This document shows, piece after piece, positions 25,900 to 34,853 of a stretch of DNA of 45,372 bases (positions within the stretch are counted from its first letter, which is position 1; every line of letters starts with the position of its first letter). Under the pieces are notes generated by a model. The model saw nothing but the letters and a program-made list of their open reading frames with translations. It had not been told where the DNA came from and made no database searches. The stretch covers positions 1 to 45,372 of the forward strand of contig CAVXLZ010000005.1 in NCBI GenBank assembly GCA_963762825.1. The letters run 5' to 3'. The position numbers were made by a program, and so were the translations under genes. Origin of the DNA: Miltoncostaea sp963762825 (GTDB lineage Bacteria > Actinomycetota > Thermoleophilia > Miltoncostaeales > Miltoncostaeaceae).

Positions 25900-25914
25900 C
25901 CCCGATCCACGACC
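25882..25914. terminator. Bidirectional intrinsic-type hairpin between convergent genes
   Basis: A perfect 15-bp stem, arms GGTCGTGGATCGGGG and CCCCGATCCACGACC, closes on a three-base loop TAG (25897-25899), which is the stop codon of the MMPL gene. No T-tract follows on either strand, as often in GC-rich actinobacteria. It lies 10 bases from the stop of the convergent ABC permease, so it can serve both transcripts. Confidence 0.85.
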
Positions 25915-25923
25915 CCCCGGGGC

Positions 25924-26778
25924 TCATCCGCGGCGTCGGTAGAGGTAGGTCGTGAGCGGCGCGAAGACCGCGCTCAGGCCGGCGGTCGTCGCGAGCACCA
26001 GGGTGACCTGCCCGGCGGTGGCGGTGCCGTCCATCAGGCCGCGCGCGGCCGTCACCAGGTGGGAGACCGGGTTGGCGTCGACGACCGCCTCGAGCCAGCC
26101 CGGCAGCGTCGCGGGGTCCACGAACGCGTTGCTGAGGAAGGTGAGGGGGAAGAGGGCCATGAAGCCCCCGTTCATCACGGCGCTCGGCGTGCGCAGTACC
26201 AGCCCGAGAGTCGTGAAGACCCACGCGAGGCCGAACGCGAACGACACGACCAGCAACATCGCGGCGGCCACGCCGCCCGGGCCGGCATCCGGGCGGTAGC
26301 CGAGGAGCACCCCGACCACGACGACCACGGCGCCGGCACAGAGGTATCGCACCGTGTCACCCAGAACGGCGCCGACCAATGGCGCCGGCCTCCAGACCGG
26401 GAGGGAGCGGAAGCGGTCGATGACCCCCTTGGTCGCGTCGGTGCTCAGGGCGACGCCCGAATAGACGGTGGTGAACAGCACCGACATCACCAGGATCCCC
26501 GGCAGGATGAACTGCAGGTAGTCCCCGGTGGAGCCCGCGATCGCACCGCCGAACATGAAGGTGAACATCAGCGTGAAGAGCACCGGCGTCATGGTCGCGT
26601 CGATGAGCTGCTCGGGGACGTGCTTGATCTTCAGCATGCCCCTCCAGCCGAAGGTGAGCGCCGCCGAGAGCGCGCTCGGCCGGGGCGGGCGAGGCGTGGA
26701 TGCCAGCGCGGCGAGCAGGGCGGCGTCGTCGGCGGCGCGCGCTTGGCGCGGTGCCCGGCGGGTGGGTGATTCGCTCAT
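25924..26778 (-). CDS. ABC-2 type permease, DrrB-like
   Basis: 284 residues with about six membrane helices. MTPVLFTLMFTFMFGGAIAGS, YLQFILPGILVMSVLFTTVYSGVALSTDATKGVIDRFRSLP and FPLTFLSNAFVDPATLPGWL are typical of daunorubicin-resistance DrrB permeases. Its ATG overlaps the ATPase stop (26775-26778), so the two form one exporter. Substrate cannot be predicted; DrrAB homologues export drugs, lipids or glycosides. Confidence 0.9.
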   Translation of the reverse strand: MSESPTRRAPRQARAADDAALLAALASTPRPPRPSALSAALTFGWRGMLKIKHVPEQLIDATMTPVLFTLMFTFMFGGAIAGSTGDYLQFILPGILVMSVLFTTVYSGVALSTDATKGVIDRFRSLPVWRPAPLVGAVLGDTVRYLCAGAVVVVVGVLLGYRPDAGPGGVAAAMLLVVSFAFGLAWVFTTLGLVLRTPSAVMNGGFMALFPLTFLSNAFVDPATLPGWLEAVVDANPVSHLVTAARGLMDGTATAGQVTLVLATTAGLSAVFAPLTTYLYRRRG

Positions 26779-27761
26779 GCCTGCCCTTCCGTTGTGTCGT
26801 CGTCCGTTGGCTCCCCGCCCGCCAGATGGCCGGTCAGCGCGAGGAAGACCTCGTCGAGGCTCGGTTGACCGAGGGCGAAATCGGCGACACCGATGCCGGT
26901 CCGGCTGAGCTCGGTCAGCAGCTCGGCCGCTCGCCCGGCATCGGAGCAGGGGGCTGACAGCGCCGCGGGGTCGGGCTCGAGGTGCACGACCCCGAGCGCG
27001 CGTTCGACGAGGGCCTCGGCCTCGCCGCGCCGGGCGGGGTCGAGCAGGCGCAGGTGCAGGGCGCCGAGGCCGATCGATGCCTTCAGCTGAGCCGGCGTCC
27101 CCTCGGCGATGACCCGGCCGTGGTCGATCACCGCGATCCCGTCCGCCAGTTGATCGGCCTCGTCGAGGTACTGCGTGCAGAGCAGGATGGTCGTTCCGCC
27201 GGACGCGAGAGCCCGGATGATGTCCCAGACCTGGTTGCGTGAGCGGGGGTCGAGGCCGGTCGTCGGTTCGTCGAGGAACATCACCTCCGGCGTGACCACG
27301 ATGCTCGCGGCGATGTCCAGGCGCCGCCGCATCCCTCCCGAGTAGCGCTTGGTCAGACGACCGGCGGCCTCATCGAGACCGAACGCGCCGATCAGCTCGT
27401 CGGCCCGGTCCCGGGCCGACGCCCGCCGCAGGCCGAGAAGGCGGCCGATCAGGATCAGGTTCTCCCGGCCGGTCAGGTCCTCGTCGACCGAGGCGAGCTG
27501 GCCGGTGAGGCTGATCGCCGCGCGCACGGCGTCGGCGTCGGCGACGATGTCGTGTCCCATCACGCGCGCCGACCCGCCATCGGGGCGCAACAGAGTTGCG
27601 AGCATCCGGATCGTCGTCGTCTTTCCGGCCCCGTTCGGTCCGAGCACGCCGTATACGGCGCCCCGCCGCACGGCCAGGTCGACGCCGTTGACCGCGCGGG
27701 TCTCCCCGAAGTGCTTCGCGAGCCCGGAGGCCTCGATCGCGAGAGTGGAGTGCGATGGCAT
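26775..27761 (-). CDS. ABC transporter ATPase, DrrA-like
   Basis: 328 residues. Walker A GPNGAGKTTT (about 42), Q-loop SLTGQ, signature YSGGMRRRLDIA, Walker B VMFLDEPTTGLD and switch His replaced by Gln in LLCTQYLDEADQLAD, as in DrrA proteins. The C-terminal extension (about 230-328) is also typical of DrrA. Coupled to the downstream permease by a four-base overlap. It energises efflux from the cytoplasmic face. Confidence 0.93.
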   Translation of the reverse strand: MPSHSTLAIEASGLAKHFGETRAVNGVDLAVRRGAVYGVLGPNGAGKTTTIRMLATLLRPDGGSARVMGHDIVADADAVRAAISLTGQLASVDEDLTGRENLILIGRLLGLRRASARDRADELIGAFGLDEAAGRLTKRYSGGMRRRLDIAASIVVTPEVMFLDEPTTGLDPRSRNQVWDIIRALASGGTTILLCTQYLDEADQLADGIAVIDHGRVIAEGTPAQLKASIGLGALHLRLLDPARRGEAEALVERALGVVHLEPDPAALSAPCSDAGRAAELLTELSRTGIGVADFALGQPSLDEVFLALTGHLAGGEPTDDDTTEGQA

Positions 27762-27904
27762 CGTCGTTCCTCGGATGCGTGGGGGGCGGTATGGCGGCCG
27801 GCGGTGTGACGCCGGCGTTCCTCAGGAGTCGTCTCGGCTGGAGACGGCCGGGCCCGCCGGAACTCATCGCCCGCCGTCCCGGCCGCAGAGCATCCCACGC
27901 TGCC

Positions 27905-28168
27905 CTACTGAAGGTCCTCGTCCGGGGGTGGCAGTTGGAAGGTCCCGGCGGTTTCGACGCCCTCCACGCCGCCGATCGCGCGCATGTCCGCGATGACCCG
28001 GCGATCGTGGACGCACCCGGTGATCACCCCGGTCGCCTGGAGGACCTGGAGGTCCTCCAGGCCGGCGGCCACGAGGGCCGAGGCGACCTCGTCGATGGCG
28101 TCCACCCGTTCCACCGCCACGCTCACCACGACCTGCAGGAGCTCGTCCTCGGGGATGCCCGGGTTCAT
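27905..28168 (-). CDS. Stand-alone I9-like (propeptide-like) small protein
   Basis: 87 residues, beta-alpha-beta pattern: LLQVVVSVAVERVDAIDEVASALVAAGLE, then VLQATGVITG, VIADMRAIGGVEGVETAG and terminal FQLPPPDEDLQ. This resembles the inhibitor-I9/subtilisin-propeptide fold and small proteins often mislabelled ketohydroxyglutarate aldolase, including the C-terminal QLPPP tail. Its ATG overlaps the stop of the S8 peptidase gene as ATGA, so the two are made together. A trans-acting chaperone or inhibitor of that protease is the inferred role. Confidence 0.72.
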   Translation of the reverse strand: MNPGIPEDELLQVVVSVAVERVDAIDEVASALVAAGLEDLQVLQATGVITGCVHDRRVIADMRAIGGVEGVETAGTFQLPPPDEDLQ

Positions 28169-29445
28169 GGCGCCTGTACCAGCCCGGCTCCCACGTCCGC
28201 GGATGAGAGCAGCGGCAGGCGCAGCGCCGAGGATGTGAGCAGGCTCGCCAGCGCGAGGCCGCGCGTCGCAGGGTTCGCCTCGGCGTGGAGGGCCGCGATG
28301 CCCGCGACGTGCGGGGTGGCCATGCTCGTCCCGTTGAGACGCCGGTAGCGTGCCGGCATCGGCCAGCTCGAATAGACGTTGACACCCGGTGCGGCGAAGT
28401 CCACCTGGCCCCCTCCGGGGTTGATGCCCCGATTGGAGAACGCGGCGATGGCGAGCCCTGAGTCGAGGGCCGCCACGGCCATGATGGAGGGGCAGTTGGC
28501 GGGGTGCGCCACCGGCCGGATCGCATTCGGCCGGGAGCTGTCGTTCCCGGCGGCCGCCACGATCAGCGAGCCGGCCTGGGCCGCCCGCGAGGCCACCCGC
28601 TCGAAGATCAGCGATGGGGTCTGACCCTCGCGCACGGCCGCGCCGAGCGACATGGAGATCACCGCGCATCTGTTCTCGACGGCCCAGTTGATCCCGGCCA
28701 GGATCTGGGAGTCGCTCCCCGATCCGGAGTTGCTGAGGACCTTGCCGGCGAAGATCTCGGCGTCGTGGGCTACCCCGTAGCGCGGGCGGACCGCCGGGCA
28801 TCGGGGCCCGGCGGCCGTGCCGATGCAGTGGGTTCCGTGCCCGTGCCCGTCCTGGGCCGCCTGGCCGGGGATGAACGACCGTGTCGTCACGGCGCGCCCG
28901 GCGAAGTCGGGGTGGTCCAGGTCGAACCCGGTGTCGAGGACGGCGATCCTGATCCCCTTCCCGGTGTGGCAGGAGAAGACCGCCTTGACCGCCTGCAGAC
29001 CCCAGGTGGCCTGCGACTCGTCAACCGGCACCGCTGCGGCGCCGATCCCGCCCAGCCCCGGCGACTCGGCGAGATCGCCGGTCAGATTGAGGACCGCATC
29101 GCGATAGCCGCGCAGGTAGTCGGCGGAGCGCCCGCCCTCCAGCGCGTAGACCACCCGCTCCGGTTCGACGGCGATGATCGGGCCGGCCTCCCCCGCGGCA
29201 CCCGCCGCCACGAGCCGCTCCGGCGGATCGTCGACGATCGCCACTCCGAGCTTCTCGAAGAAGAGCTGGCCGGTCTCGTCGGGCTCGGCGCCCTTGGTCG
29301 CCGCCTTCGTCACCTCGCAACCCGCGGCGGCGAGGGCGCTGACCCCGGCCTTCGCCGCGCCCTCCGCGAACAGGATCAGGTACCTGCCCGTCGTCTCGCC
29401 CGGACGTCCTGCGCCCGATGGTCCACCCTCACCGTGGTCCTGCAT
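28165..29445 (-). CDS. S8 subtilisin-family serine peptidase
   Basis: 426 residues. The triad is complete: Asp about 171 in IAVLDTGFDLDHPD, His about 203 in DGHGHGTHCIGT, Ser about 374 in NGTSMATPHVAG. The oxyanion Asn is in VAAAGND (about 301). An N-terminal region of about 140 residues lies before the catalytic domain. No signal peptide is visible (acidic Met-Gln-Asp-His start), so it may work inside the cell or be exported in another way. The next gene, overlapping by four bases, encodes an I9-like protein. Four or five Cys occur, unusual for a secreted subtilisin. Confidence 0.92.
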   Translation of the reverse strand: MQDHGEGGPSGAGRPGETTGRYLILFAEGAAKAGVSALAAAGCEVTKAATKGAEPDETGQLFFEKLGVAIVDDPPERLVAAGAAGEAGPIIAVEPERVVYALEGGRSADYLRGYRDAVLNLTGDLAESPGLGGIGAAAVPVDESQATWGLQAVKAVFSCHTGKGIRIAVLDTGFDLDHPDFAGRAVTTRSFIPGQAAQDGHGHGTHCIGTAAGPRCPAVRPRYGVAHDAEIFAGKVLSNSGSGSDSQILAGINWAVENRCAVISMSLGAAVREGQTPSLIFERVASRAAQAGSLIVAAAGNDSSRPNAIRPVAHPANCPSIMAVAALDSGLAIAAFSNRGINPGGGQVDFAAPGVNVYSSWPMPARYRRLNGTSMATPHVAGIAALHAEANPATRGLALASLLTSSALRLPLLSSADVGAGLVQAP

Positions 29446-29588
29446 GCTCTCGGCTCCTTCGCACGACGCGGACCGGCCGGGGCAACGCTCGCTCGAACCT
29501 CAGCCCGGGTAGGGGCGGGATGCGCGGCCGCCTGTCGTGTACAGCAATAGCCCAGGCTCCATGCGGCACGCAATACGCCGGGGTTCGG

Positions 29589-30194
29589 CTACGGCGTCAA
29601 CGCCGTGAACACCCAGTCGGTCGGCTCGGCGATCGCGTGGCAACTCCAGCAGGTGGCTCCGGTGAGGGCGGGGCTCGTGGTGAACGGCTCCGCCGCGCTC
29701 GTGCGCGTGTACTCCCGGAAGCGCCAGTCGCCGTGCTCCCCGTCCGCGCCGGCCACCTTGCGCATGATCGCGACCAGGGTAAGAAGGCCGCCCTCGCGGC
29801 CCGCCTTCACGATCACCGAGCCATTGCGAAAGGGGCCCCCGCCATTGCGGCGGGCGGCGGTCGGGTTGAGGTGCACCTGCTTTGTGCTGCGGTGGGCGTC
29901 GAAGCCGACCCGCTGCGACTCGGCCGAATCCGGGGGGATGGGCCTGCGGTTCAGCCGTGTCCATCGCTCGAACCCCGCGAGGTCGGCCGGCAGACCCGGG
30001 AGGGCCTTCGGCGCCGGCGTCGGTGCCGGCGCCGGCGCGGCGGGAGGGGCTGTCGTCGCCGCGGTGGACGGCGGGGCGCTCGGTGCAATCGTCTGTTCGC
30101 CGACCGAGTCGGACGTGGGGTCCGAGCCCCCGCAAGCGGCGAGGGGCAGTGCCCCGATGGCCAGGAGTACCACGCCGCGTCTGCCCCGCATCAT
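29589..30194 (-). CDS. Cytochrome P460-like c-haem lipoprotein
   Basis: 201 residues. Lipoprotein signal with lipobox LPLAACGG near residue 21, a Pro/Ala-rich linker, then a cytochrome P460-type domain: SVIVKAGREGGLLTLVAIMRK, DWRFREYTRT and a C-terminal haem site ATCWSCH followed by TDWVFTAL. P460 enzymes oxidise hydroxylamine or have nitric-oxide roles. The family also includes uncharacterised forms, and the Lys-haem crosslink cannot be judged here. ATG 30194 with GGAGGTGGGG just upstream is preferred over an earlier in-frame codon. This is the second exported c-haem protein in the window. Confidence 0.8.
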   Translation of the reverse strand: MMRGRRGVVLLAIGALPLAACGGSDPTSDSVGEQTIAPSAPPSTAATTAPPAAPAPAPTPAPKALPGLPADLAGFERWTRLNRRPIPPDSAESQRVGFDAHRSTKQVHLNPTAARRNGGGPFRNGSVIVKAGREGGLLTLVAIMRKVAGADGEHGDWRFREYTRTSAAEPFTTSPALTGATCWSCHAIAEPTDWVFTALTP

Positions 30195-30451
30195 CCCCAC
30201 CTCCGCTCGCCGCCGCGCGTTTCCTCTCGAGCCTAGCCCGGACATCTGCGCCGGTCCACGCCCCGCCACCCGAGCCGGGTGCGACGCCCGGACATGGCGC
30301 TCTCCTCAAGCCCCCTGGCGGGTACACCGATGTCTCTGGTGATGCGATCCACTCGAACGCGGCGGCATTTCCGGACCGCCTCCACCGCCCGCGCGTTCGT
30401 CCGGTCGTCGCCGCCGGCCTCGGCCCGGCGCGGAATGCACGGGTCGGCACG

Positions 30452-33154
30452 ATGAGCGGCGGTCGCCTGCGGGGCACCTCGGAGCGGTGGGCGAACGCCT
30501 CCTTGCGGGGTATCGGCCTCGCCGCCCTGCTCGTGCTGCTCGTCGGGCTCGGCATCAGCGTCTATGCGACGAACGAGATGAGGAAGGGCATCGCGAACGG
30601 CCAGGAACGGCGCCTGCTCGAAGACGCCAAGCAGACGAGCACGCTCTTCACGGCGGTGGCCCAGTCCATCCAGACGGTCCTGGCCACCGGGAGTGCCGTG
30701 GCCGACGCGACCGGCGGCGACCGGGAGGCGTTCACCCGCTCGGTCGGCGTCGCGCTCGCCGAGAACCCGCTTCTGCGCAACGCCGTCCTCCTCGATCTCG
30801 CAGGATCGGGCATCCGGACGGTGGCCGCGGTGGGGCGCAGGCCCGCGATGCTGGGGGCCTGCGACTCCGCGTGCTCCGACGCCGTTGCGAAGGTGGCCGA
30901 CTCCGGGGACATGAACATCGTTGTCGAGGGCACGACCGACGGCCTGAGGACCCTCGGCATCGCGGGCGTCACCCGCCCCGGCAGCCGCTATGCGGTCTAC
31001 TCGGAGATCCTCATCCCAGAGGGGCTCTACGGCAGCGATCAGAGCGATGAGGGCTTCGTCTACGCCTTCTACCTCGAGAGCGAGAAGCCCGAATCGCTCG
31101 TGGCGAGCAGCTCGACCGAGCTGCCGATCGCCGGTCGCCGGCTCGTCCTGCCGATTCAGCTGGCGGGGCGGGACGCGTTGATCGTCTTCGGCTCGAACGC
31201 CCACGGGAGTCTCCTCAGCACCATCGGGCCGTCCCTCCTTCTCGGGGCGGGGATCCTGGTGTCGATCGCCCTCGCCCTGCTGGTGGAGGGCATGCGCCGG
31301 CGACGGAACGTGGCCCTGCGCCTGGTCGACGAGGTCCTGGCGAAGAACGCCGAGCTCGATGCGAGCGAGTCCGCCCTGCGCTCCGCGGAGCGGCGGTATC
31401 GCAGCCTGGTGGAGGATCTCCCCCTCGTCACCTATGTGGGCTCGGTCGACCCCGAGGCGCCTCTCGTCTACGTGAGTCCTCAGATCACCGGCCTGCTCGG
31501 CTGGCCCGTCTCCGACTGGCTCGAGCGCCCGGGCTTCCTCGCGGAATGCATCCATCCCGACGATCGGGAGCGCGTCCTCAGCGATAGCGACAGGCGCGCG
31601 GCGCGCGGCGCGGAGTCGATGAGCGAGTACCGGCTCGTCACGCGGGACGGGGGGGTTCGCTGGGTGCTCGACGTGGCCGTGATCGACGGCGACGACCAGG
31701 CGCTGGCACGGCGCGGCTTCATCCTCGACATCACCGATCGCAAGGAGGCCGAGCTCGCCCGCGTGGAGGCCGAGTCCGAGCTCCATTCCCAGCTCGAGCT
31801 GAATCGCCATCAGGCCCTGCACGACCCTCTGACCGATCTTCCCAACAGGACCCTGTTCCGCGATCGCATCGAGCACGAGATCGACCGTGGTCGTCGCGGC
31901 GGCGAGGGGGCGGCCGTGATGCTGATCGACCTCGATCGCTTCAAGGAGGTCAACGACACCCTCGGCCACCAGAGCGGCGACGCGCTGCTGATCGGCCTCG
32001 CCCGGCGGCTGCGGTCGTCGGTGCGGGCGAGCGACACGGTCGCCCGGCTGGGCGGCGACGAGTTCGGCGTCCTCGCACCCGGCGTCGAGAGCCCGGAGGA
32101 GGCGCTGGTGCTCGCGGCGGCGATCCACGAGGCGCTGGCCGCCCCGGTGGGCGTCTCAGGGCTCGACATCGAGGTGACCGCGAGCGTGGGCATCGCGCTC
32201 TTCCCCGACCACGGCGCCGATGTCGAGACGCTCATCCGCCACGCCGACGTGGCGCTCTACCGGAGCAAGGAGTCGCGCTCCTCGGTCGTCTACAGCGCGG
32301 AGCACGATCACTATTCGCCGACCCGCCTGCTGCTCCTCACCGGGCTGCGCCGGGCGATCGAGAACGGCGAGATCCTCGTCAACTACCAGCCGCAGGCGGG
32401 CGCCAGCGACCCGGTGATCCGCAGCGTCGAGGCCCTCGTGCGCTGGCAGCACCCCGAGCTCGGCCTGGTGATGCCCGACCAGTTCATCCCGCTCGCCGAG
32501 CACACCGATCTGATCCGGCCGCTGACGTTCTACGTCCTCGACACCGCCCTCGGGCAGTGCCGGGAGTGGAGCGACCGGGGCTGGGACATCGGCGTCGCGG
32601 TGAACGTGACGGGACGTGACATCCTCGACGCGTCCTTCCCGGACGACGTCGTCGGGTGCCTTCGCCGGCACGGGGTCGAGCCCGGCAAGCTCGAGCTCGA
32701 GATCACCGAGAACACGATCTTCTCCGACCCCCTGCGCGCCAACGCCGTCCTCACCCAGCTCAGCGACCTGGGCGTGCGGATCGCGATCGACGACTTCGGG
32801 GCGGGGCACTCGTCGCTCGGCTACCTGGCCCGGCTCCCCATCGACGTCCTGAAGATCGACAAGCAGTTCGTCCTGGAGATGACCGAGGGCACAACGGCTG
32901 CGGCGATCGTCCGATCGACCATCGAGCTCGGGCACAACCTGGGCCTCACGGTGCTCGCCGAGGGAGTGGAGACGGAGGAGCTTCGCCGCCGGCTGATCGA
33001 GCTTCGCTGCGACGCGATCCAGGGCTTCCTGCTCGGGCGCGCGATGCCTCCGGCCGACGTGGAGGCGCTGTTCGACGGCCCCTCGCTCCGTCCGGACGGA
33101 TCAGGCCGTGACGATCACTCCCCCGCGGATCGGGCGGGCGCGAGGCTGCTCTGA
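30452..33154 (+). CDS. CHASE-like/PAS/GGDEF/EAL cyclic-di-GMP enzyme
   Basis: 900 residues. Helix 1 (about 18-40), an extracytoplasmic CHASE-like sensor (about 41-250), helix 2 (about 257-280), PAS/PAC (about 312-430), GGDEF (about 455-615) and EAL (about 628-880). GGDEF at 534-538 is intact, with an inhibitory-site RASD five residues before it, as in feedback-controlled diguanylate cyclases. The EAL side has EALVRW, a DDFGAGHSSLGYL loop, KIDKQFV and EGVE, so it may also be active. It could make or break cyclic di-GMP. Start ATG 30452 is chosen because the membrane helix follows it directly. It is divergent from the P460-like gene. Confidence 0.92.
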   Translation: MSGGRLRGTSERWANASLRGIGLAALLVLLVGLGISVYATNEMRKGIANGQERRLLEDAKQTSTLFTAVAQSIQTVLATGSAVADATGGDREAFTRSVGVALAENPLLRNAVLLDLAGSGIRTVAAVGRRPAMLGACDSACSDAVAKVADSGDMNIVVEGTTDGLRTLGIAGVTRPGSRYAVYSEILIPEGLYGSDQSDEGFVYAFYLESEKPESLVASSSTELPIAGRRLVLPIQLAGRDALIVFGSNAHGSLLSTIGPSLLLGAGILVSIALALLVEGMRRRRNVALRLVDEVLAKNAELDASESALRSAERRYRSLVEDLPLVTYVGSVDPEAPLVYVSPQITGLLGWPVSDWLERPGFLAECIHPDDRERVLSDSDRRAARGAESMSEYRLVTRDGGVRWVLDVAVIDGDDQALARRGFILDITDRKEAELARVEAESELHSQLELNRHQALHDPLTDLPNRTLFRDRIEHEIDRGRRGGEGAAVMLIDLDRFKEVNDTLGHQSGDALLIGLARRLRSSVRASDTVARLGGDEFGVLAPGVESPEEALVLAAAIHEALAAPVGVSGLDIEVTASVGIALFPDHGADVETLIRHADVALYRSKESRSSVVYSAEHDHYSPTRLLLLTGLRRAIENGEILVNYQPQAGASDPVIRSVEALVRWQHPELGLVMPDQFIPLAEHTDLIRPLTFYVLDTALGQCREWSDRGWDIGVAVNVTGRDILDASFPDDVVGCLRRHGVEPGKLELEITENTIFSDPLRANAVLTQLSDLGVRIAIDDFGAGHSSLGYLARLPIDVLKIDKQFVLEMTEGTTAAAIVRSTIELGHNLGLTVLAEGVETEELRRRLIELRCDAIQGFLLGRAMPPADVEALFDGPSLRPDGSGRDDHSPADRAGARLL

Positions 33155-33285
33155 GCCTGAGGTGGCGGCCCGCAGGCGGACGCGGCACCCTCGCAGCAGC
33201 CCTCGACGATCCGTCCGCACGACGAGCAGACGGCCTTCGCCCGGATCTCGACGAGTGGCGATGCGCACACCGGGCAGAGGTCCAT
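33115..33285 (-). CDS. Small zinc-ribbon protein
   Basis: 56 residues. MDLCPVCASPLVEIRAKAVC then SSCGRIVEGCCEG gives a CPxC...CxxC zinc ribbon like those at the ends of RNA-polymerase or ribosomal proteins. A low-complexity tail follows. It overlaps the 3' end of the GGDEF/EAL gene by 40 bases on the opposite strand and lies about 120 bases before pyk, divergent from it. Function unknown. Confidence 0.65.
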   Translation of the reverse strand: MDLCPVCASPLVEIRAKAVCSSCGRIVEGCCEGAASACGPPPQAQSSLAPARSAGE

Positions 33286-33404
33286 GCGGTCGACGGTAGT
33301 CGTCGTTTCGGACGCGATCCACGCCACGCCGCGCCGAGCCGCTTTCGGACGAAATCGAGCCGAGCCGCCGCCACGGCGTCCCGGGCGCCTATGATCGCCG
33401 ACGC

Positions 33405-34853
33405 ATGACCTCCGACCTGCGACGCACCAAGATCCTCGCCACCATCGGCCCCGCCTCCGACAGCGAGGCGACGCTGCGCGGCATGATCGAGGCGGGGATG
33501 GACGCCGTCCGGCTGAACCTCTCGCATGGAACGGTGGAGGAGGCGCTCGAGCTGCACCGGCGGGTCCGCGTGCTCGCGAAGGAGATGGGCCGCCCGGTGG
33601 GGACCCTTGTGGACCTCCCCGGCCCGAAGGTGCGCGCCAGGAGCTTCGGGCGCGACGGCGTGGATCTGCCCGATGGGCACCGCCTGCGGCTGGTGCCCGA
33701 TGCCGAGCGCTCCACACGGGATGTGATCGGGGTCGAGTACGACAACCTCCTCGACGGAATCGAGATCGGCGACCGGATCAGCTTCGGCGACGGCGCGATC
33801 GACGTGGAGGTGACCGAGACCGCCGACGGCGGTCTCGAGGCGGTCGTCCTCCACGGTGGGCGCCTCACCGGCAAGCCGGGCGTGCACATTCCCTCGGAGC
33901 GCCTGCGGGTGTCCACACCGACCCCCGAGGACCTCAGGATCCTGGACGCGTTCGTCGGCGTCGGGGTCGACATGGTGGCGCTGTCGTTCGTGCGATCCGC
34001 TCACGATGTGCGCAAGCTCGGGACCGAGCCGCATCCGCGCGGCCCGCTCGTGGTGGCGAAGATCGAGACCCGCAGCGCCGTCGACAACCTGGCCGGCATC
34101 CTCGATGCCTCCGGAGCGGTGATGATCGCGCGCGGCGACCTCGGCATCGAGTGCCCCATCGAGGAGCTTCCGCACCTGCAGAAGCACATCATCCGCGAGT
34201 GCATCGCCCACGGACGGCCCGCGATCACCGCGACCCAGATGCTCGAGTCGATGGCGCGCGCCGCCACGCCGACGCGGGCGGAGGCCTCGGATGTCGCCAA
34301 CGCCGTCTTCGATGGCTCCTCGGCGGTGATGCTCTCGGGCGAGACGGCCACCGGCAGCGATCCGGTGAACGTGATCGCCACGATGGCCCGCCTCTGCGCC
34401 CGCGCCGACGCGAACTTCGACGTGGACAACTGGACGCGGATGGTGAGCCGTCTGAGCGTGGAGGACCTCCAGTCCGACCACGGCCACAACCGGCGCGTCA
34501 CCGACACGATGACCGACGCCGCCTGGCGGGTGGCGCAGGAGCTCGGCGCGAAGGCGATCCTCTGCCTGACCCGCACCGGCTTCACGGTCCGCGCCATCGC
34601 ACGCTACCGACCGCGCATGCCGATCCTGGGGTTCACGCCCGACGAGCGCGTGCGCCAGCAGCTGGCGATCAGCTGGGGGGCGACCCCGCTCACTCTCTCG
34701 GGGTTCGCCGAGAACGAGGAGATGGTCCGCGAAGCGCTCGAGGTGGCCCAGGCCGGTGGGCACGTGCGCATCGGCGACATCGTCGTCGTGCTCGCCGGCA
34801 TCGACGGCCGCTCGCGCACCACCGACGTCCTGCGGGTGATCCGGGTCACCTAG
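33405..34853 (+). CDS. pyk: Pyruvate kinase
   Basis: 482 residues. Converts phosphoenolpyruvate and ADP to pyruvate and ATP, the last step of glycolysis. Clear motifs: KILATIGPASDS and DAVRLNLSHG at the N-terminus, LVDLPGPKVR, VAKIETRSAVDNL (Lys of the active site), MIARGDLGIECP, ITATQMLESM (signature) and a C-terminal allosteric domain with LCLTRTGFTVRAIARYRP. Length is standard. The stop overlaps by two bases the stop of the convergent AlkA-like gene. Confidence 0.97.
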   Translation: MTSDLRRTKILATIGPASDSEATLRGMIEAGMDAVRLNLSHGTVEEALELHRRVRVLAKEMGRPVGTLVDLPGPKVRARSFGRDGVDLPDGHRLRLVPDAERSTRDVIGVEYDNLLDGIEIGDRISFGDGAIDVEVTETADGGLEAVVLHGGRLTGKPGVHIPSERLRVSTPTPEDLRILDAFVGVGVDMVALSFVRSAHDVRKLGTEPHPRGPLVVAKIETRSAVDNLAGILDASGAVMIARGDLGIECPIEELPHLQKHIIRECIAHGRPAITATQMLESMARAATPTRAEASDVANAVFDGSSAVMLSGETATGSDPVNVIATMARLCARADANFDVDNWTRMVSRLSVEDLQSDHGHNRRVTDTMTDAAWRVAQELGAKAILCLTRTGFTVRAIARYRPRMPILGFTPDERVRQQLAISWGATPLTLSGFAENEEMVREALEVAQAGGHVRIGDIVVVLAGIDGRSRTTDVLRVIRVT

